Origin: an uncultured Clostridium sp.
GTDB lineage: Bacteria > Bacillota > Clostridia > Lachnospirales > Lachnospiraceae
Reading direction: 5' to 3'
Length of the DNA: 52,041 nucleotides
Assembly: GCA_934438135.1 (NCBI GenBank)
Contig: CAKSBP010000024.1
Location: 1 to 52,041 of the forward strand
A model generated the notes under the pieces. That model made no database searches. It saw only the letters and a program-made list of their open reading frames with translations, and was not told the DNA's origin. Both the position numbers and the translations under genes were made by a program. Shown here in pieces: positions 9,067 to 17,932 of the stretch (positions are counted from its first letter, which is position 1; every line of letters starts with the position of its first letter).

Positions 9067-10742
9067 GCTTCTTCATCCCCTTCCGCTTCAAAATCAATAG
9101 AAATTCCTTCATTATTCCAAGAAACACAAGTAATCTTTCGGAACTCCTTATCGTTGGTATCTGGATATTCTTCTCTTTGATGAGCACCACGGCTTTCCCT
9201 TCTCTCTAGTGCACCTTTTACCATTGCCTCTGCCATAACAATCATGGCTGGAAGCCTACGGTATTCGTAGTAATTTCCACGGCTGTTACAGTCCGGACAG
9301 ATTTTATACAGTGCTTTCAGCTGCTGTAATGCCTGTTTAAGCTGCTTTTCGTTCCGGTAAATTCCCATGCTTCCCTTCATAATTGAAGCCAGCTGTTCTT
9401 CTGCCTTCCAAGTATCTGATCCATTCCATTTTCTCTGTTGCTTCCAGCTCTGATATCGTTTCATTTCCTCCGATTTCTGCTCTGACAGTGCCTGTTGTTT
9501 CTGTTTTCCATTCAGGCTTTCTAATTCATTTCCTGCCACGGCTGCCATCCAGCCGCCATGTATTGCACCAAGCAGAGAATTTCCTCCAAGACGGTTTGCT
9601 CCATGATACTGACAGGAGCATTCTCCTGCTGCAAACAAGCGTGGAATATTGGTCTGGTGCCTTTCATCGGTTTTAATTCCACCCATAAAATAATGTACTC
9701 CCGGATATACTGGTATTGGTTCTTTTGCCGGATTAAGATGCAGATACCGCTTGCAGACATTTACAACCTCATCCAGCTTCACTGAAATTACGTCTTCCGG
9801 AAGAAATGTAATATCAAGATATACCTTATTCTCACCATCAATACCAAGTCCCATATGACTGCATACCTTAAAAATACTCCTCGATACCACATCTCTTGGC
9901 ATTAATGCACCAAATTCCGGATACCACTCCTCCATAAAATACCAAGGCTTTCCATCACGGATAGTATAAAGCCTTCCGCCTTGTCCTCTGGCCGCCTCTG
10001 TAATCAGCATTCTTTTTACTGGCGTATCAATGGTCGTCGGATGGTACTGAATCATTTCTGGATTTCCGAGAGTCACTCCCTGCATAAGTGCTTGTCCAGC
10101 TGCACTACCATCACAGTGAAGAGAACCAGTCGTTTTTCCAAAAACACGATTTGGCCCGCCTGAAGCAAGAATCACCACATCTGCTTCAATTTGTTTGATT
10201 TCTTCTGTATGTTCCTCAAAAAAAACGGCTCCTGCACATGCTCCCTGGCTTGTCATTGCAAAAGATAGCAAACGCCATCCAGTCATTCTTTTGACCAGCC
10301 CTTTTGCCTCATATTTTCTGCACTCTGCGGTCAATGCGGTTACAAGCTGCTTTCCTGTCCTTGCTCCTGCATAAGCAGTCCTCATTTTTTTCTGGCCGCC
10401 AAAATAACGTAAATCTACATTTCCATGTTCATCCCGTGTAAAGCTTGCTCCCATATCAGAAAGCCACTTAATAATCTCTGGTGCATCATTAGTCATCTGC
10501 TTCACTGCCTTAGAACAACAAATTCCTGCTCCGCTCTTCATTGTATCCTGAAAATGCTGTTTCACCGAATCATCCTGTTCTTTTGTATTTAATGCAGCAT
10601 TAATTCCACCCATCGCCATGACTGACTGGGTACGTTCAGAAGGTGCGGGTGAAATCATTATCACTTCATTCCCGGACTGAGCAGATTTTACAGCTGCTGA
10701 TAAACCAGCAAGTCCACATCCTATAATCAAAATTCGTTTCAT
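9063..10742 (-). CDS. frdA: Fumarate reductase-type flavoprotein subunit lacking the covalent-FAD histidine
   Basis: 559 residues. The FAD-binding GCGLAG is at residues 8-13. The substrate and FAD motifs of the family are present: YHPTTI, the GGRLYTIRDGKPWYFMEEWYP region, VHYFMGG and NRLGGNSLLGAIHGG. It matches Bacillus-type SdhA throughout. However, the conserved RSHSVxAQGGIN segment, whose histidine normally forms the covalent bond to FAD, reads ERTQSVMAMGGIN here, with glutamine (Q39) at the histidine position. FAD is therefore probably bound non-covalently, which in studied enzymes favours fumarate reduction over succinate oxidation. It lies between the membrane anchor and iron-sulfur genes. 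An L-aspartate oxidase is unlikely given the neighbours. Confidence 0.9.
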   Translation of the reverse strand: MKRILIIGCGLAGLSAAVKSAQSGNEVIMISPAPSERTQSVMAMGGINAALNTKEQDDSVKQHFQDTMKSGAGICCSKAVKQMTNDAPEIIKWLSDMGASFTRDEHGNVDLRYFGGQKKMRTAYAGARTGKQLVTALTAECRKYEAKGLVKRMTGWRLLSFAMTSQGACAGAVFFEEHTEEIKQIEADVVILASGGPNRVFGKTTGSLHCDGSAAGQALMQGVTLGNPEMIQYHPTTIDTPVKRMLITEAARGQGGRLYTIRDGKPWYFMEEWYPEFGALMPRDVVSRSIFKVCSHMGLGIDGENKVYLDITFLPEDVISVKLDEVVNVCKRYLHLNPAKEPIPVYPGVHYFMGGIKTDERHQTNIPRLFAAGECSCQYHGANRLGGNSLLGAIHGGWMAAVAGNELESLNGKQKQQALSEQKSEEMKRYQSWKQQRKWNGSDTWKAEEQLASIMKGSMGIYRNEKQLKQALQQLKALYKICPDCNSRGNYYEYRRLPAMIVMAEAMVKGALERRESRGAHQREEYPDTNDKEFRKITCVSWNNEGISIDFEAEGDEEA

Positions 10743-10760
10743 GCTATATCCGCTTCCTTT

Positions 10761-11306
10761 CTACAATATGTAAAATATAATTTCTCCAGCCATCAAAAAT
10801 ACCAGTACAAATGCCATAATCCACTGACTCACTTTACATACCTTTTTCAGCGTATCTTCTTTTGTAAACAGTCCCCATGAAATACAGATTCTTGGAATGC
10901 TGATACTTAAATGCATACATAAAGATGTAAAAAGCAATGTATCTACAATAAAATGTTTTGCCACTAATTCCATACTTTCCGGATGGGCATCAATTTTGGA
11001 AAAGGAGTATAAACAGATATGAAGTACTCCAAAAACAATGATTCCTATTCCTGTAAGCATCTGCTGCATCGTATCTTTATTTTCCTTATAGTAGACCTTT
11101 ATTTTTTTACGAACATGCTGCTCCTGTATCATCAAAATAATACTAATCAGAATATGACATCCTGCAATAATTGTCAGCCTTCTTCCTGCCATTGTGTAAA
11201 AAAAATGATATGGCAGAATTCCCATCATACACAGACAGGCAAGTAATCCATGTACTACAAGAAAAAGAATTGTTAAGGCTGCTAATATTCCATTTAGTTT
11301 TCTCAT
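10761..11306 (-). CDS. frdC: Fumarate reductase cytochrome b-like membrane anchor
   Basis: 181 residues with five predicted membrane helices and histidines inside or near them (H19, H34, H51, and later HICLYSF and CMHLSIS). These are suitable as haem b ligands, as in the Bacillus-type SdhC anchor. Similarity is weak and the assignment rests on topology, histidines and position directly before frdA (18-base gap). I chose the ATG at 11306, preceded by AGGAGGAATCAT. The longer frame to 11384 overlaps the upstream gene and has no ribosome site. It would link the soluble subunits to the quinone pool. Confidence 0.8.
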   Translation of the reverse strand: MRKLNGILAALTILFLVVHGLLACLCMMGILPYHFFYTMAGRRLTIIAGCHILISIILMIQEQHVRKKIKVYYKENKDTMQQMLTGIGIIVFGVLHICLYSFSKIDAHPESMELVAKHFIVDTLLFTSLCMHLSISIPRICISWGLFTKEDTLKKVCKVSQWIMAFVLVFLMAGEIIFYIL

Positions 11307-11316
11307 ATGATTCCTC

Positions 11317-11976
11317 CTATTCTTCTTTACGCTTTCTGACACCGATTTCACGTAGATTATGTATCCATACTCTCCATTTTCCAACTACAGTAGAAATCCT
11401 TGTAACAGAAGAAACAACTGCAAATATGCTAAGAAGATAAATAACTGCCATTGTATAATCATTCTGCCCATCTGTTAGAAAACATTCCATACATGCCAAA
11501 AATGGTACTACATAAAAAAAAGCAGAAACCAGTTTTCCTATTGGATCTCGTATAAAACAGAATTCCTCTCCACCACACATACAGACTACTTTAGAAGTCC
11601 ACATATAGTTTACGATTTTCTCTAATATAATAAAATCAAACCATAATGGTACTATTTTCCATTCCGTCAACTGTACATGCAGCGAAAAAATAAATACACA
11701 GTCTGTAAGAACATCAAAATATGCACCAAATTTCGATTCACACATAAACTTCCTTGCGATATTTCCATCTACAAAATCACTAATCCATGCAGAAATCATT
11801 ACAGCAAAACAAATCCAATAGTATTCTGGCTTGTAACCAGATGCGAGAAACTGATGTAGAAAAAAATATAAAAGAAGACTGCATATCAACCGATATGCCG
11901 TAATCAAATTTGGCAGTTGTCGAATAAGAGAACACCTACTCATTTTGTCTTTTGCCATTGTTGTAATTTCATCCAC
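11317..11976 (-). CDS. CDP-alcohol phosphatidyltransferase family protein
   Basis: 219 residues from a GTG start, or 213 from the ATG at 11958; neither has an ideal ribosome site. The family signature is complete: D-x2-DG-x2-AR-x8-G-x3-D-x3-D in DFVDGNIARKF...GAYFDVLTD, which binds metal and the CDP-alcohol. About six membrane helices are visible. The enzyme would transfer a phosphatidyl group from CDP-diacylglycerol to an alcohol such as glycerol phosphate or inositol phosphate; the acceptor cannot be told. It ends 10 bases before the fumarate reductase anchor and is first in that operon. Confidence 0.85.
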   Translation of the reverse strand: MDEITTMAKDKMSRCSLIRQLPNLITAYRLICSLLLYFFLHQFLASGYKPEYYWICFAVMISAWISDFVDGNIARKFMCESKFGAYFDVLTDCVFIFSLHVQLTEWKIVPLWFDFIILEKIVNYMWTSKVVCMCGGEEFCFIRDPIGKLVSAFFYVVPFLACMECFLTDGQNDYTMAVIYLLSIFAVVSSVTRISTVVGKWRVWIHNLREIGVRKRKEE

Positions 11977-12017
11977 CTTTATTTTTTTTAGAAAGATATA
12001 TATATACCCTTATGTAT

Positions 12018-12053
12018 AAAAAAAGCCTCTACGGCAATACTTTACCTAGAGAC
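12018..12053 (-). terminator. Intrinsic terminator of the GGGtGRT operon
   Basis: The outer stem is 12025-12031 with 12047-12053 (7 bp, one G-U), with five further inner pairs. On the minus strand it is followed by seven Ts. The 5' arm contains CTAGGTAA, as does the glyA terminator. It lies about 140 bases beyond the stop at 12191. Confidence 0.8.
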
Positions 12054-12098
12054 CCTTTGTAATAACTGAAAGATTGTCAATCCGTATACAATTATTAT

Positions 12099-12160
12099 GT
12101 AAGAGTAGTGTAGGAATAGTATATAAATAGACTACATTTTCCTACGTTTAACTACTCTTA
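12099..12160. repeat. Long imperfect inverted repeat between GGGtGRT gene and its terminator
   Basis: GTAAGAGTAGT plus GTAGGAA (12099-12116) are complementary to TTCCTAC plus ACTACTCTTA (12139-12160), with a short insertion on one side and a 22-nt loop. No T-tract follows on either strand. It could protect the mRNA 3' end or serve as a processing site. Confidence 0.5.
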
Positions 12161-12190
12161 ACTACATCATAAAACTATTACTGGAATTCC

Positions 12191-13201
12191 TTAAAATTTA
12201 CCTGCCTTAGCAGCCTCTTCAACAGATACTGCAACAGCAACTGTAGCACCAACCATTGGGTTGTTACCCATTCCGATAAGACCCATCATTTCAACATGAG
12301 CAGGTACGGAAGAAGAACCAGCGAACTGAGCATCACTGTGCATACGTCCCATTGTATCTGTCATACCATAGGAAGCAGGACCAGCAGCCATGTTATCTGG
12401 GTGAAGTGTACGGCCTGTACCACCACCGGATGCTACTGAAAAGTATTTTTTACCCTGTTCGATACATTCTTTTTTATAAGTACCAGCTACTGGATGCTGG
12501 AAACGAGTTGGGTTTGTTGAGTTACCTGTAATAGAAACATCAACGCCTTCTTTGTGCATAATTGCAACACCTTCTGTTACATCATTAGCACCATAGCAGT
12601 TAACTTTTGCACGAAGACCTGTAGAATAAGGTTTACGGAAAACTTCTTTTACTTCTCCTGTATAATAATCCATCTCTGTCTCAATATATGTGAAACCATT
12701 GATACGAGCGATAATCTGAGCAGCATCTTTTCCAAGACCGTTTAAGATTACACGTAATGGTTTTTGACGTACTTTATTTGCTTTTTCTGCGATACCGATA
12801 GCACCTTCAGCAGCTGCGAAAGACTCGTGACCTGCTAAAAATGCGAAACATTCTGTATCTTCTTCTAAAAGCATTTTTCCTAAGTTACCATGTCCTAAAC
12901 CTACTTTTCTCTGGTCAGCAACAGAACCTGGAATACAGAAAGCCTGAAGGCCTTCACCAATTGCGGCAGCAGCTTCAGAAGCTTTTTTAGCACCTTTTTT
13001 GATCGCGATAGCAGCACCTACTGTGTAAGCCCAACATGCATTTTCGAAGCAGATTGGCTGAATGCCTTTCACCATGTTATAAACATCTAATCCGGCAGCT
13101 TTTGTAATTTCTGCAGCTTCTTCAATAGAAGCAATTCCGTAGCTGTTAAGTACAGAATTGATCTTATCTATTCTTCTTTCATATGATTCAAATAAAGCCA
13201 T
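12191..13201 (-). CDS. GGGtGRT protein
   Basis: 336 residues. The name-giving motif GGGTGRT is at about 259-265 (SVASGGGTGRTLHPDN). Other conserved glycine-rich blocks include GHGNLGKMLLEEDTECFAFLAGHESFAAAEG and SITGNSTNPTRFQHPVAG. The family (PF14057 as I recall) occurs in anaerobes and nearly always sits beside a NifU-like scaffold, as here: the partner gene ends 53 bases upstream. No catalytic activity is known. The preceding ribosome site AAGGAGG is strong. The codon pattern of both genes (AAC/GAA/GGT-rich, few rare codons) suggests high expression. Confidence 0.92.
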   Translation of the reverse strand: MALFESYERRIDKINSVLNSYGIASIEEAAEITKAAGLDVYNMVKGIQPICFENACWAYTVGAAIAIKKGAKKASEAAAAIGEGLQAFCIPGSVADQRKVGLGHGNLGKMLLEEDTECFAFLAGHESFAAAEGAIGIAEKANKVRQKPLRVILNGLGKDAAQIIARINGFTYIETEMDYYTGEVKEVFRKPYSTGLRAKVNCYGANDVTEGVAIMHKEGVDVSITGNSTNPTRFQHPVAGTYKKECIEQGKKYFSVASGGGTGRTLHPDNMAAGPASYGMTDTMGRMHSDAQFAGSSSVPAHVEMMGLIGMGNNPMVGATVAVAVSVEEAAKAGKF

Positions 13202-13254
13202 TTTATAAAATCCTCCTTAATCTTTTAAAGAAAAATGTCAAGAATAAATGTTAA

Positions 13255-13947
13255 TTATTCTTTTCTTGGGTCAACGATTTTAACTGCATCATCAACACGG
13301 CCATACTGACCCTGAGCTTTTTCAAATGCTGTGTTAGCATCATCACCAGCTTTGATGAAGTCCATCATCTTACCAAAGTTAACGAATTTATAACCGATGA
13401 TTTCATTTTCTTCGTTTAAAGCAATTCCTGTAACATAACCATCTGTCATTTCAAGATAACGAGGACCTTTTTTCAGTGTACCGTACATAGTACCAACCTG
13501 GGAACGAAGACCTTTACCCAAATCTTCAAGACCAGCACCGATTGTTAAACCACCTTCAGAGAAAGCGGACTGTGATCTACCATAAACGATCTGTAAGAAT
13601 AATTCTCTCATAGCTGTGTTAATTGCATCACAAACTAAGTCAGTATTAAGTGCTTCTAAGATTGTTCTTCCTGGTAAGATTTCGGATGCCATAGCAGCTG
13701 AATGTGTCATACCTGAACATCCGATTGTTTCAACTAATGCTTCCTGAATAACGCCTTCTTTAACATTAAGAGTTAATTTGCAAGTTCCCTGCTGTGGTGC
13801 ACACCAGCCAATACCATGTGTAAATCCGGAAATGTCTTTGATTTCTTTTGCCTTCACCCATTTAGCTTCTTCTGGGATTGGAGCAGCTCCATGGTTAACC
13901 CCTTGTGCAATTGGGCACATATTTTCTACTTCCTGTGAATAAATCAT
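13255..13947 (-). CDS. NifU-like iron-sulfur scaffold protein, partner of GGGtGRT
   Basis: 230 residues. The central part resembles the NifU N-terminal fold: ETIGCSGMTHSAAMASEILPG corresponds to the cysteine-containing segment of IscU/NifU, and other cysteines include C11, the WCAPQQGTC pair and DLVCDAI. The family is annotated as an iron-sulfur assembly scaffold, but the cysteine spacing differs from classical IscU, so it may have a dedicated client. It is first in a two-gene operon with the GGGtGRT gene. A GAAAGGAG ribosome site and an unusually long, foldable leader precede it. Confidence 0.85.
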   Translation of the reverse strand: MIYSQEVENMCPIAQGVNHGAAPIPEEAKWVKAKEIKDISGFTHGIGWCAPQQGTCKLTLNVKEGVIQEALVETIGCSGMTHSAAMASEILPGRTILEALNTDLVCDAINTAMRELFLQIVYGRSQSAFSEGGLTIGAGLEDLGKGLRSQVGTMYGTLKKGPRYLEMTDGYVTGIALNEENEIIGYKFVNFGKMMDFIKAGDDANTAFEKAQGQYGRVDDAVKIVDPRKE

Positions 13948-14192
13948 GTTGAGACTCCTTTCAAAATTACGTTCTACAATACAAATTTATATATTGTCTT
14001 TCTATTCTGCGCCGAGACGCGAACTTGTGTGATGGTCTTTCATCTCAATTATTAAAAATTGATTTGACTCCACACTCGGTTTCTATTTTCTCATAAAATG
14101 ACAAATTAGTCTACCTATTTTTTTAATAAAATCCAAAAATTAGTATTGTTTTTTTTGATAAACATGATGAACATTTATCATTTTCAAGTTAT
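13948..14192 (-). promoter_or_regulatory. Structured leader region of the GGGtGRT operon
   Basis: About 245 non-coding bases lie upstream of 13947. On the minus strand CCGAG (14074-14078) can pair with CTCGG (14012-14016), TGTG with CACA just inside, and TCAATT with AATTGA as an inner hairpin near 14045-14062. Further upstream a 7-bp dyad TGATAAA...TTTATCA with an 11-nt spacer spans 14156-14180. I see no confident -35/-10 pair. The region is compatible with a cis-regulatory RNA or a long leader with an operator, but I do not recognise a known riboswitch. Confidence 0.4.
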
Positions 14193-14231
14193 ATAAAACC
14201 AGGCGGCTGTAATTTTTTTCTACAACCGCCT
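14193..14231 (-). terminator. Intrinsic terminator after the acyltransferase gene
   Basis: An 11-base arm (14201-14211) pairs with 14221-14231 with one mismatch (AGGCGG and TGTA blocks). On the minus strand it is followed by GGTTTTATAT. It starts about 30 bases after the stop at 14263. Confidence 0.78.
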
Positions 14232-14262
14232 GTTCTCTATTACTAAAATACTCGATCCCATA

Positions 14263-14934
14263 TTATCTCTTGTTGCTGACTTCTCCAGCCTTTTTATAAA
14301 TACTGTTTGCCGGTATCACGCCACGAACCATAGATAATGGATATACATTTGAATTTTTTCCAATTACTGTTCCTGGATTTAATACGCTGTTACAGCCAAT
14401 TTCTACATAATCACCTAAAAAGGCTCCCACTTTTTTCAGTCCAGTCTGATACTGCTTATCTCCATTTTTTACAGCGACAAGTGTTTTATCTGATTTTACA
14501 TTGGATGTAATAGAGCCAGCTCCCATATGTGATTTGTATCCTAAAATAGAATCTCCTACATAATTATAATGAGGAACCTGTACTCCATTAAATAAAATTA
14601 CATTTTTTAATTCTGTTGAATTTCCAACTACACAGCCTTCCCCGATAATTACAGCTCCTCTAATAAATGCACAGTGACGGATTTCTGCATTATTTCCAAT
14701 AATCGCAGGGCCATTAATACATGCTGTTGGTGCTACCTTTGCTGTTTTTGCAATCCAAACATCTCTTCCTACAAGATCATATTCATTCAAAGAAAGCTGC
14801 GAACCTAATGTCATAATATAATTCTTGATTAGAGGAAGTACCTTCCATGGATATGCTATTCCTCTGAATAATCCTTTTGCAATAGTCTGCTCCAAATCAT
14901 ACAGATTATCTACTGTAACGTCTTCAATTCCCAA
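14263..14934 (-). CDS. Left-handed beta-helix (hexapeptide repeat) acyltransferase, GlmU C-terminal-like
   Basis: 223 residues. Residues about 55-215 consist of hexapeptide repeats (AKVAPTACINGPAIIGNNAEIRH, AVIIGEGCVVGNSTE, and so on). The spacing and the HYNYVGDSILGYKSHMGAGS segment resemble the acetyltransferase half of GlmU. The N-terminal nucleotidyltransferase domain is absent, so it is not a complete GlmU, although such proteins are often annotated as UDP-N-acetylglucosamine pyrophosphorylase-related. Acyl donor and acceptor are unknown. The start is TTG at 14934, chosen because GGGAGG lies 8-9 bases upstream and no in-frame ATG is near. It is monocistronic. Confidence 0.82.
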   Translation of the reverse strand: MGIEDVTVDNLYDLEQTIAKGLFRGIAYPWKVLPLIKNYIMTLGSQLSLNEYDLVGRDVWIAKTAKVAPTACINGPAIIGNNAEIRHCAFIRGAVIIGEGCVVGNSTELKNVILFNGVQVPHYNYVGDSILGYKSHMGAGSITSNVKSDKTLVAVKNGDKQYQTGLKKVGAFLGDYVEIGCNSVLNPGTVIGKNSNVYPLSMVRGVIPANSIYKKAGEVSNKR

Positions 14935-15098
14935 AATGATTCCTCCCTTACTCCATTGTTTTCTTAACCTGTCCTTTATTTATGTCATAATTTTAATACA
15001 TGAGATAATTTTACCGCATATGGTGGTATTTTGCAAACAGGAAATAGGAAGACTGAAAATCTACTGATACATTTATTATTAGTATTCTATCATAAACA

Positions 15099-15133
15099 CA
15101 AAAAACTGCTGCAGATATTACCTCCACAGCAGT
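15099..15133 (-). terminator. Intrinsic terminator of topB
   Basis: The stem ACTGCTG/CAGCAGT (15105-15111 with 15127-15133) is followed on the minus strand by TTTTTTGTGTTT. It lies 16 bases beyond the topB stop. Confidence 0.8.
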
Positions 15134-15148
15134 CTTTCTCTCTTCCCA

Positions 15149-17326
15149 CTATCTCCCGTCCAAAAACTCCATACTCCAGTTATGCCTTCCGGTCTTCTCA
15201 TCCTTCTTATAATAGAAATAAGCCGAAAATTTATTTCCATTTTTGCTGACACATCCATGGAAACCAACTCGACCGCCTTCCAGAAGAATTTTTACCATCT
15301 GCTCAGAGACTTTTTTCCCAAACGAAGCAATATATTTATCATCTTTCCAGATTGTAAATTTACAGCCATTACGCCAATTACTGCAGCCGAAGGCTTTATC
15401 CGATTCTACAACAGGGCTTCCACAGTCTGGACAGATTCCTACCACATTGGCGTCTTTTGGTGCACTTGCTTTTGCTCCAAATTTGGCATCATTTTTAATA
15501 TCATCCACCGATTTGCAGACAAACTCCGTAATCATACTCATAAAATCCTGTTTGGAGAATTTTTTCTTTTCAATATCAGATAATGTTTTCTCCAGACGTC
15601 CGGTATACTCTAAATCGATTAATTCTTTTACCGGGAAAGTTTCCACTATCATTCTTCCAAGTTCTGTACAAACAAGGCTCTTTCCTTTTGTTTTAATATA
15701 ACCGACATCCTTTAATTTCTTAATGGTTTCCGCCCTGGTGGCTGGTGTTCCGATACTGAATCCACTTAAGATAGAAGCCATCATTTCTTCCGAATTTTCA
15801 TTTTCCTCATTTCCCATGCTCTTGCCACAAGTCTCCATGACACGAAGTAATGTTTTTTCCGTATGTGGCTTTGGTGGTTTACGGATAACTTCAGAAATAT
15901 TAAATTTCTTTACCGTCAATTCCTGTTTTTCTTCCGCATGAGGCAGAAAGTTTTCTTTGGTTTCAACTTTTTCAACCTTTTTCCACCCCTCTACTAAAAC
16001 AACTTTTCCTTTTGCTATGAAAATACCTTTTAATACTTCGTCTTGCACCTTGATTTCCAAAGTCGTTTCCTCATATTCTGCTACTGGCATAAACTGCGCA
16101 AGGAAACGGTTACGGATTGCCTGATAAACAATCTTTTCATCTTCTGTCAGTGTCTTTGGCAGTACGTAAGTTGGAATAATAGCCGAGTGGCTCTCTACCT
16201 TCTTACTATCAAACACACGCTTTGATGTATGAAATTTAATCTCATCCTTAAACTGTGAACAATTCCGATGGATTTCCAATGCCTTTTTCGTCTTATCCTT
16301 AATACTCTCATCCAACGCTAAACTAGCAGTTCTAGGATACGTAATAAATTTCTTTTCATATAAAGACTGGGCTGTTTTTAGCACTTTATCGGATGTCCAG
16401 CCTTTGTATTTACTCGTTACAAATCCCTGTAGATTTGATAAGTTAAATAAAAAGGGTGGATAATCTTTCTTTTTTTCCACTTTCTTAGAGATAATAACCG
16501 CAGGTTTCCCCTTTAACTCTTTGGTGATTCCCTCTAAATAAGCCTTATCCTCAAACTTTTCATTGTTTTTTTCATGATAAACCCCTTCAAATTCCTCGTT
16601 TTCTATAGTTTGAAACTGAGCTAGAAGCTTATAATATTTTGAGGATTTAAATTTTTCAATTTCCTTATCACGATCATAAATAATTTTTAATGTTGGCAGT
16701 AAAACACGTCCAATATTCAGAACTTTAATATTGTCATCTGCACGGTATTTTACAGTGGCTACCGATGTCAGGTTAATCCCAATCAGCCAGTCTGCCAGCT
16801 GACGGCCGATTCCGGCATCCTGAAGAGACTGCATTTCACTATTCTTTTTCAGATGACTTAAGCCTTTTTTTACTTCATCTGCCGTCCATTCATTTAGAAG
16901 AAGACGCTCTGTCGGCTTCTCCACATTTAAGTACATCAAAATTTCATCGGAAATAACCTGTCCCTCACGGTCATCATCCGTTGCAGATATAACGCCTTCA
17001 ATATCATCTCTGGCAATCAGATTTTTGATCAGCTGAATCTGATTTCTGGCACCAGCATCCACCTTTGATTTATCTTTGCCATCTGATTTGATTTTATATT
17101 TATATTCGCTCGGAATAAACGGGAAATTTTCCAGACGCCAGCTTTTCATCACTGGATCATAATCCTTCGCATCATAAAGCTGAAGCAAATGCCCAAATGC
17201 CCAGGTGATTACATAATGCTCGCCCTCAATATAGCCATTTCCTCGGTTCTTCGCTCCTACTGCATCGGCTATGTTCTTTGCAACAGATGGTTTTTCTGCA
17301 ATAATTAGTTTTTTCATTGCTTTCAT
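15149..17326 (-). CDS. topB: DNA topoisomerase III (type IA)
   Basis: 725 residues. The N-terminus MKAMKKLIIAEKPSVAKNIADAVGA is the Toprim start, and SATDDDREGQ holds the metal-binding acidic residues. The catalytic tyrosine is in FITYPRTAS. The C-terminal region has a four-cysteine zinc motif (CPDCGSP ... FGCSNWRNGC) followed by a small DUF3945/Topo-C-like repeat (GRVGFHGCVSKNGNKFSAYF). It relaxes and decatenates single-stranded regions during replication and recombination. I chose the ATG at 17326 because GGAGG sits 9 bases before it; the longer frame to 17389 has no ribosome site. Plasmid and ICE copies of TopB are common, but nothing mobile is visible here. Confidence 0.92.
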   Translation of the reverse strand: MKAMKKLIIAEKPSVAKNIADAVGAKNRGNGYIEGEHYVITWAFGHLLQLYDAKDYDPVMKSWRLENFPFIPSEYKYKIKSDGKDKSKVDAGARNQIQLIKNLIARDDIEGVISATDDDREGQVISDEILMYLNVEKPTERLLLNEWTADEVKKGLSHLKKNSEMQSLQDAGIGRQLADWLIGINLTSVATVKYRADDNIKVLNIGRVLLPTLKIIYDRDKEIEKFKSSKYYKLLAQFQTIENEEFEGVYHEKNNEKFEDKAYLEGITKELKGKPAVIISKKVEKKKDYPPFLFNLSNLQGFVTSKYKGWTSDKVLKTAQSLYEKKFITYPRTASLALDESIKDKTKKALEIHRNCSQFKDEIKFHTSKRVFDSKKVESHSAIIPTYVLPKTLTEDEKIVYQAIRNRFLAQFMPVAEYEETTLEIKVQDEVLKGIFIAKGKVVLVEGWKKVEKVETKENFLPHAEEKQELTVKKFNISEVIRKPPKPHTEKTLLRVMETCGKSMGNEENENSEEMMASILSGFSIGTPATRAETIKKLKDVGYIKTKGKSLVCTELGRMIVETFPVKELIDLEYTGRLEKTLSDIEKKKFSKQDFMSMITEFVCKSVDDIKNDAKFGAKASAPKDANVVGICPDCGSPVVESDKAFGCSNWRNGCKFTIWKDDKYIASFGKKVSEQMVKILLEGGRVGFHGCVSKNGNKFSAYFYYKKDEKTGRHNWSMEFLDGR

Positions 17327-17455
17327 CAGGTACATCCTCCATCTCTTCTGGCTGATGAATCCCCTGTTCTCCTTCCTGCATAAATTCAAAATTTTATCTC
17401 TTATGTGCTTTTATAATTTCTCTGTCTCATTGCGCATTTCATTATTATAGCAGAG

Positions 17456-17926
17456 TTAATTTAAAACGCAAAATCCTATATTTAAGTAAATTGCAAATCC
17501 CACCCATAATAAATATGGTATCAGCAGAAATCCTGCCGATTTTTTTATCCGATAAAAAATAACGACATTTAAAAAGATTAGAAACCACAAGATACAAATC
17601 ACAAGAAATGCTGCCCGACACATTCTTAATCGAAAGAAAAATACAGGCCACAGAAAATTAAATATTAACTGTAATAGAAATACAGCAGCAGCTGTTTTCT
17701 TTATCTGGCTGTCCACATCTGCATTTATCACCTGATAAAAAGCAATTCCCATTAGGACAAATAAAATCGTCCATATAATAGGAAATGCCTGTGACGGCGG
17801 TATCAAAAGCGGTTGGTTTGGATAAGGCGTTGTTGTCATCCCCGTTACTTTATTTGACACAATTCCAACAACTATAGGCAGAACCAAGGCAGTAACAGAG
17901 ACAAGCCAGTTCTTTTTTTTCGTCAT
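17456..17926 (-). CDS. tspO: TspO/MBR family membrane protein
   Basis: 156 residues, five membrane helices. Family motifs include the Pro/Trp-rich first loop (PPSQAFPIIWTILFVLMG), QLIFNFLWPVFFF, and PYLLWVGFAIYLNIGF at the C-terminus. TspO proteins bind tetrapyrroles and related ligands in stress responses; the clostridial role is not settled. I chose the ATG at 17926, which has AGGTG six bases upstream; the ATG at 17941 has no ribosome site. That AGGTG is the end of a perfect 15-bp inverted repeat (17933-17970), so translation may be gated by the hairpin. Confidence 0.85.
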   Translation of the reverse strand: MTKKKNWLVSVTALVLPIVVGIVSNKVTGMTTTPYPNQPLLIPPSQAFPIIWTILFVLMGIAFYQVINADVDSQIKKTAAAVFLLQLIFNFLWPVFFFRLRMCRAAFLVICILWFLIFLNVVIFYRIKKSAGFLLIPYLLWVGFAIYLNIGFCVLN

Positions 17927-17932
17927 AAAATT

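Noticed and set aside
12099..12160. Inverted repeat read as an intrinsic terminator
   Set aside because: Neither strand has a T-tract after the stem. A proper terminator follows at 12018-12053.
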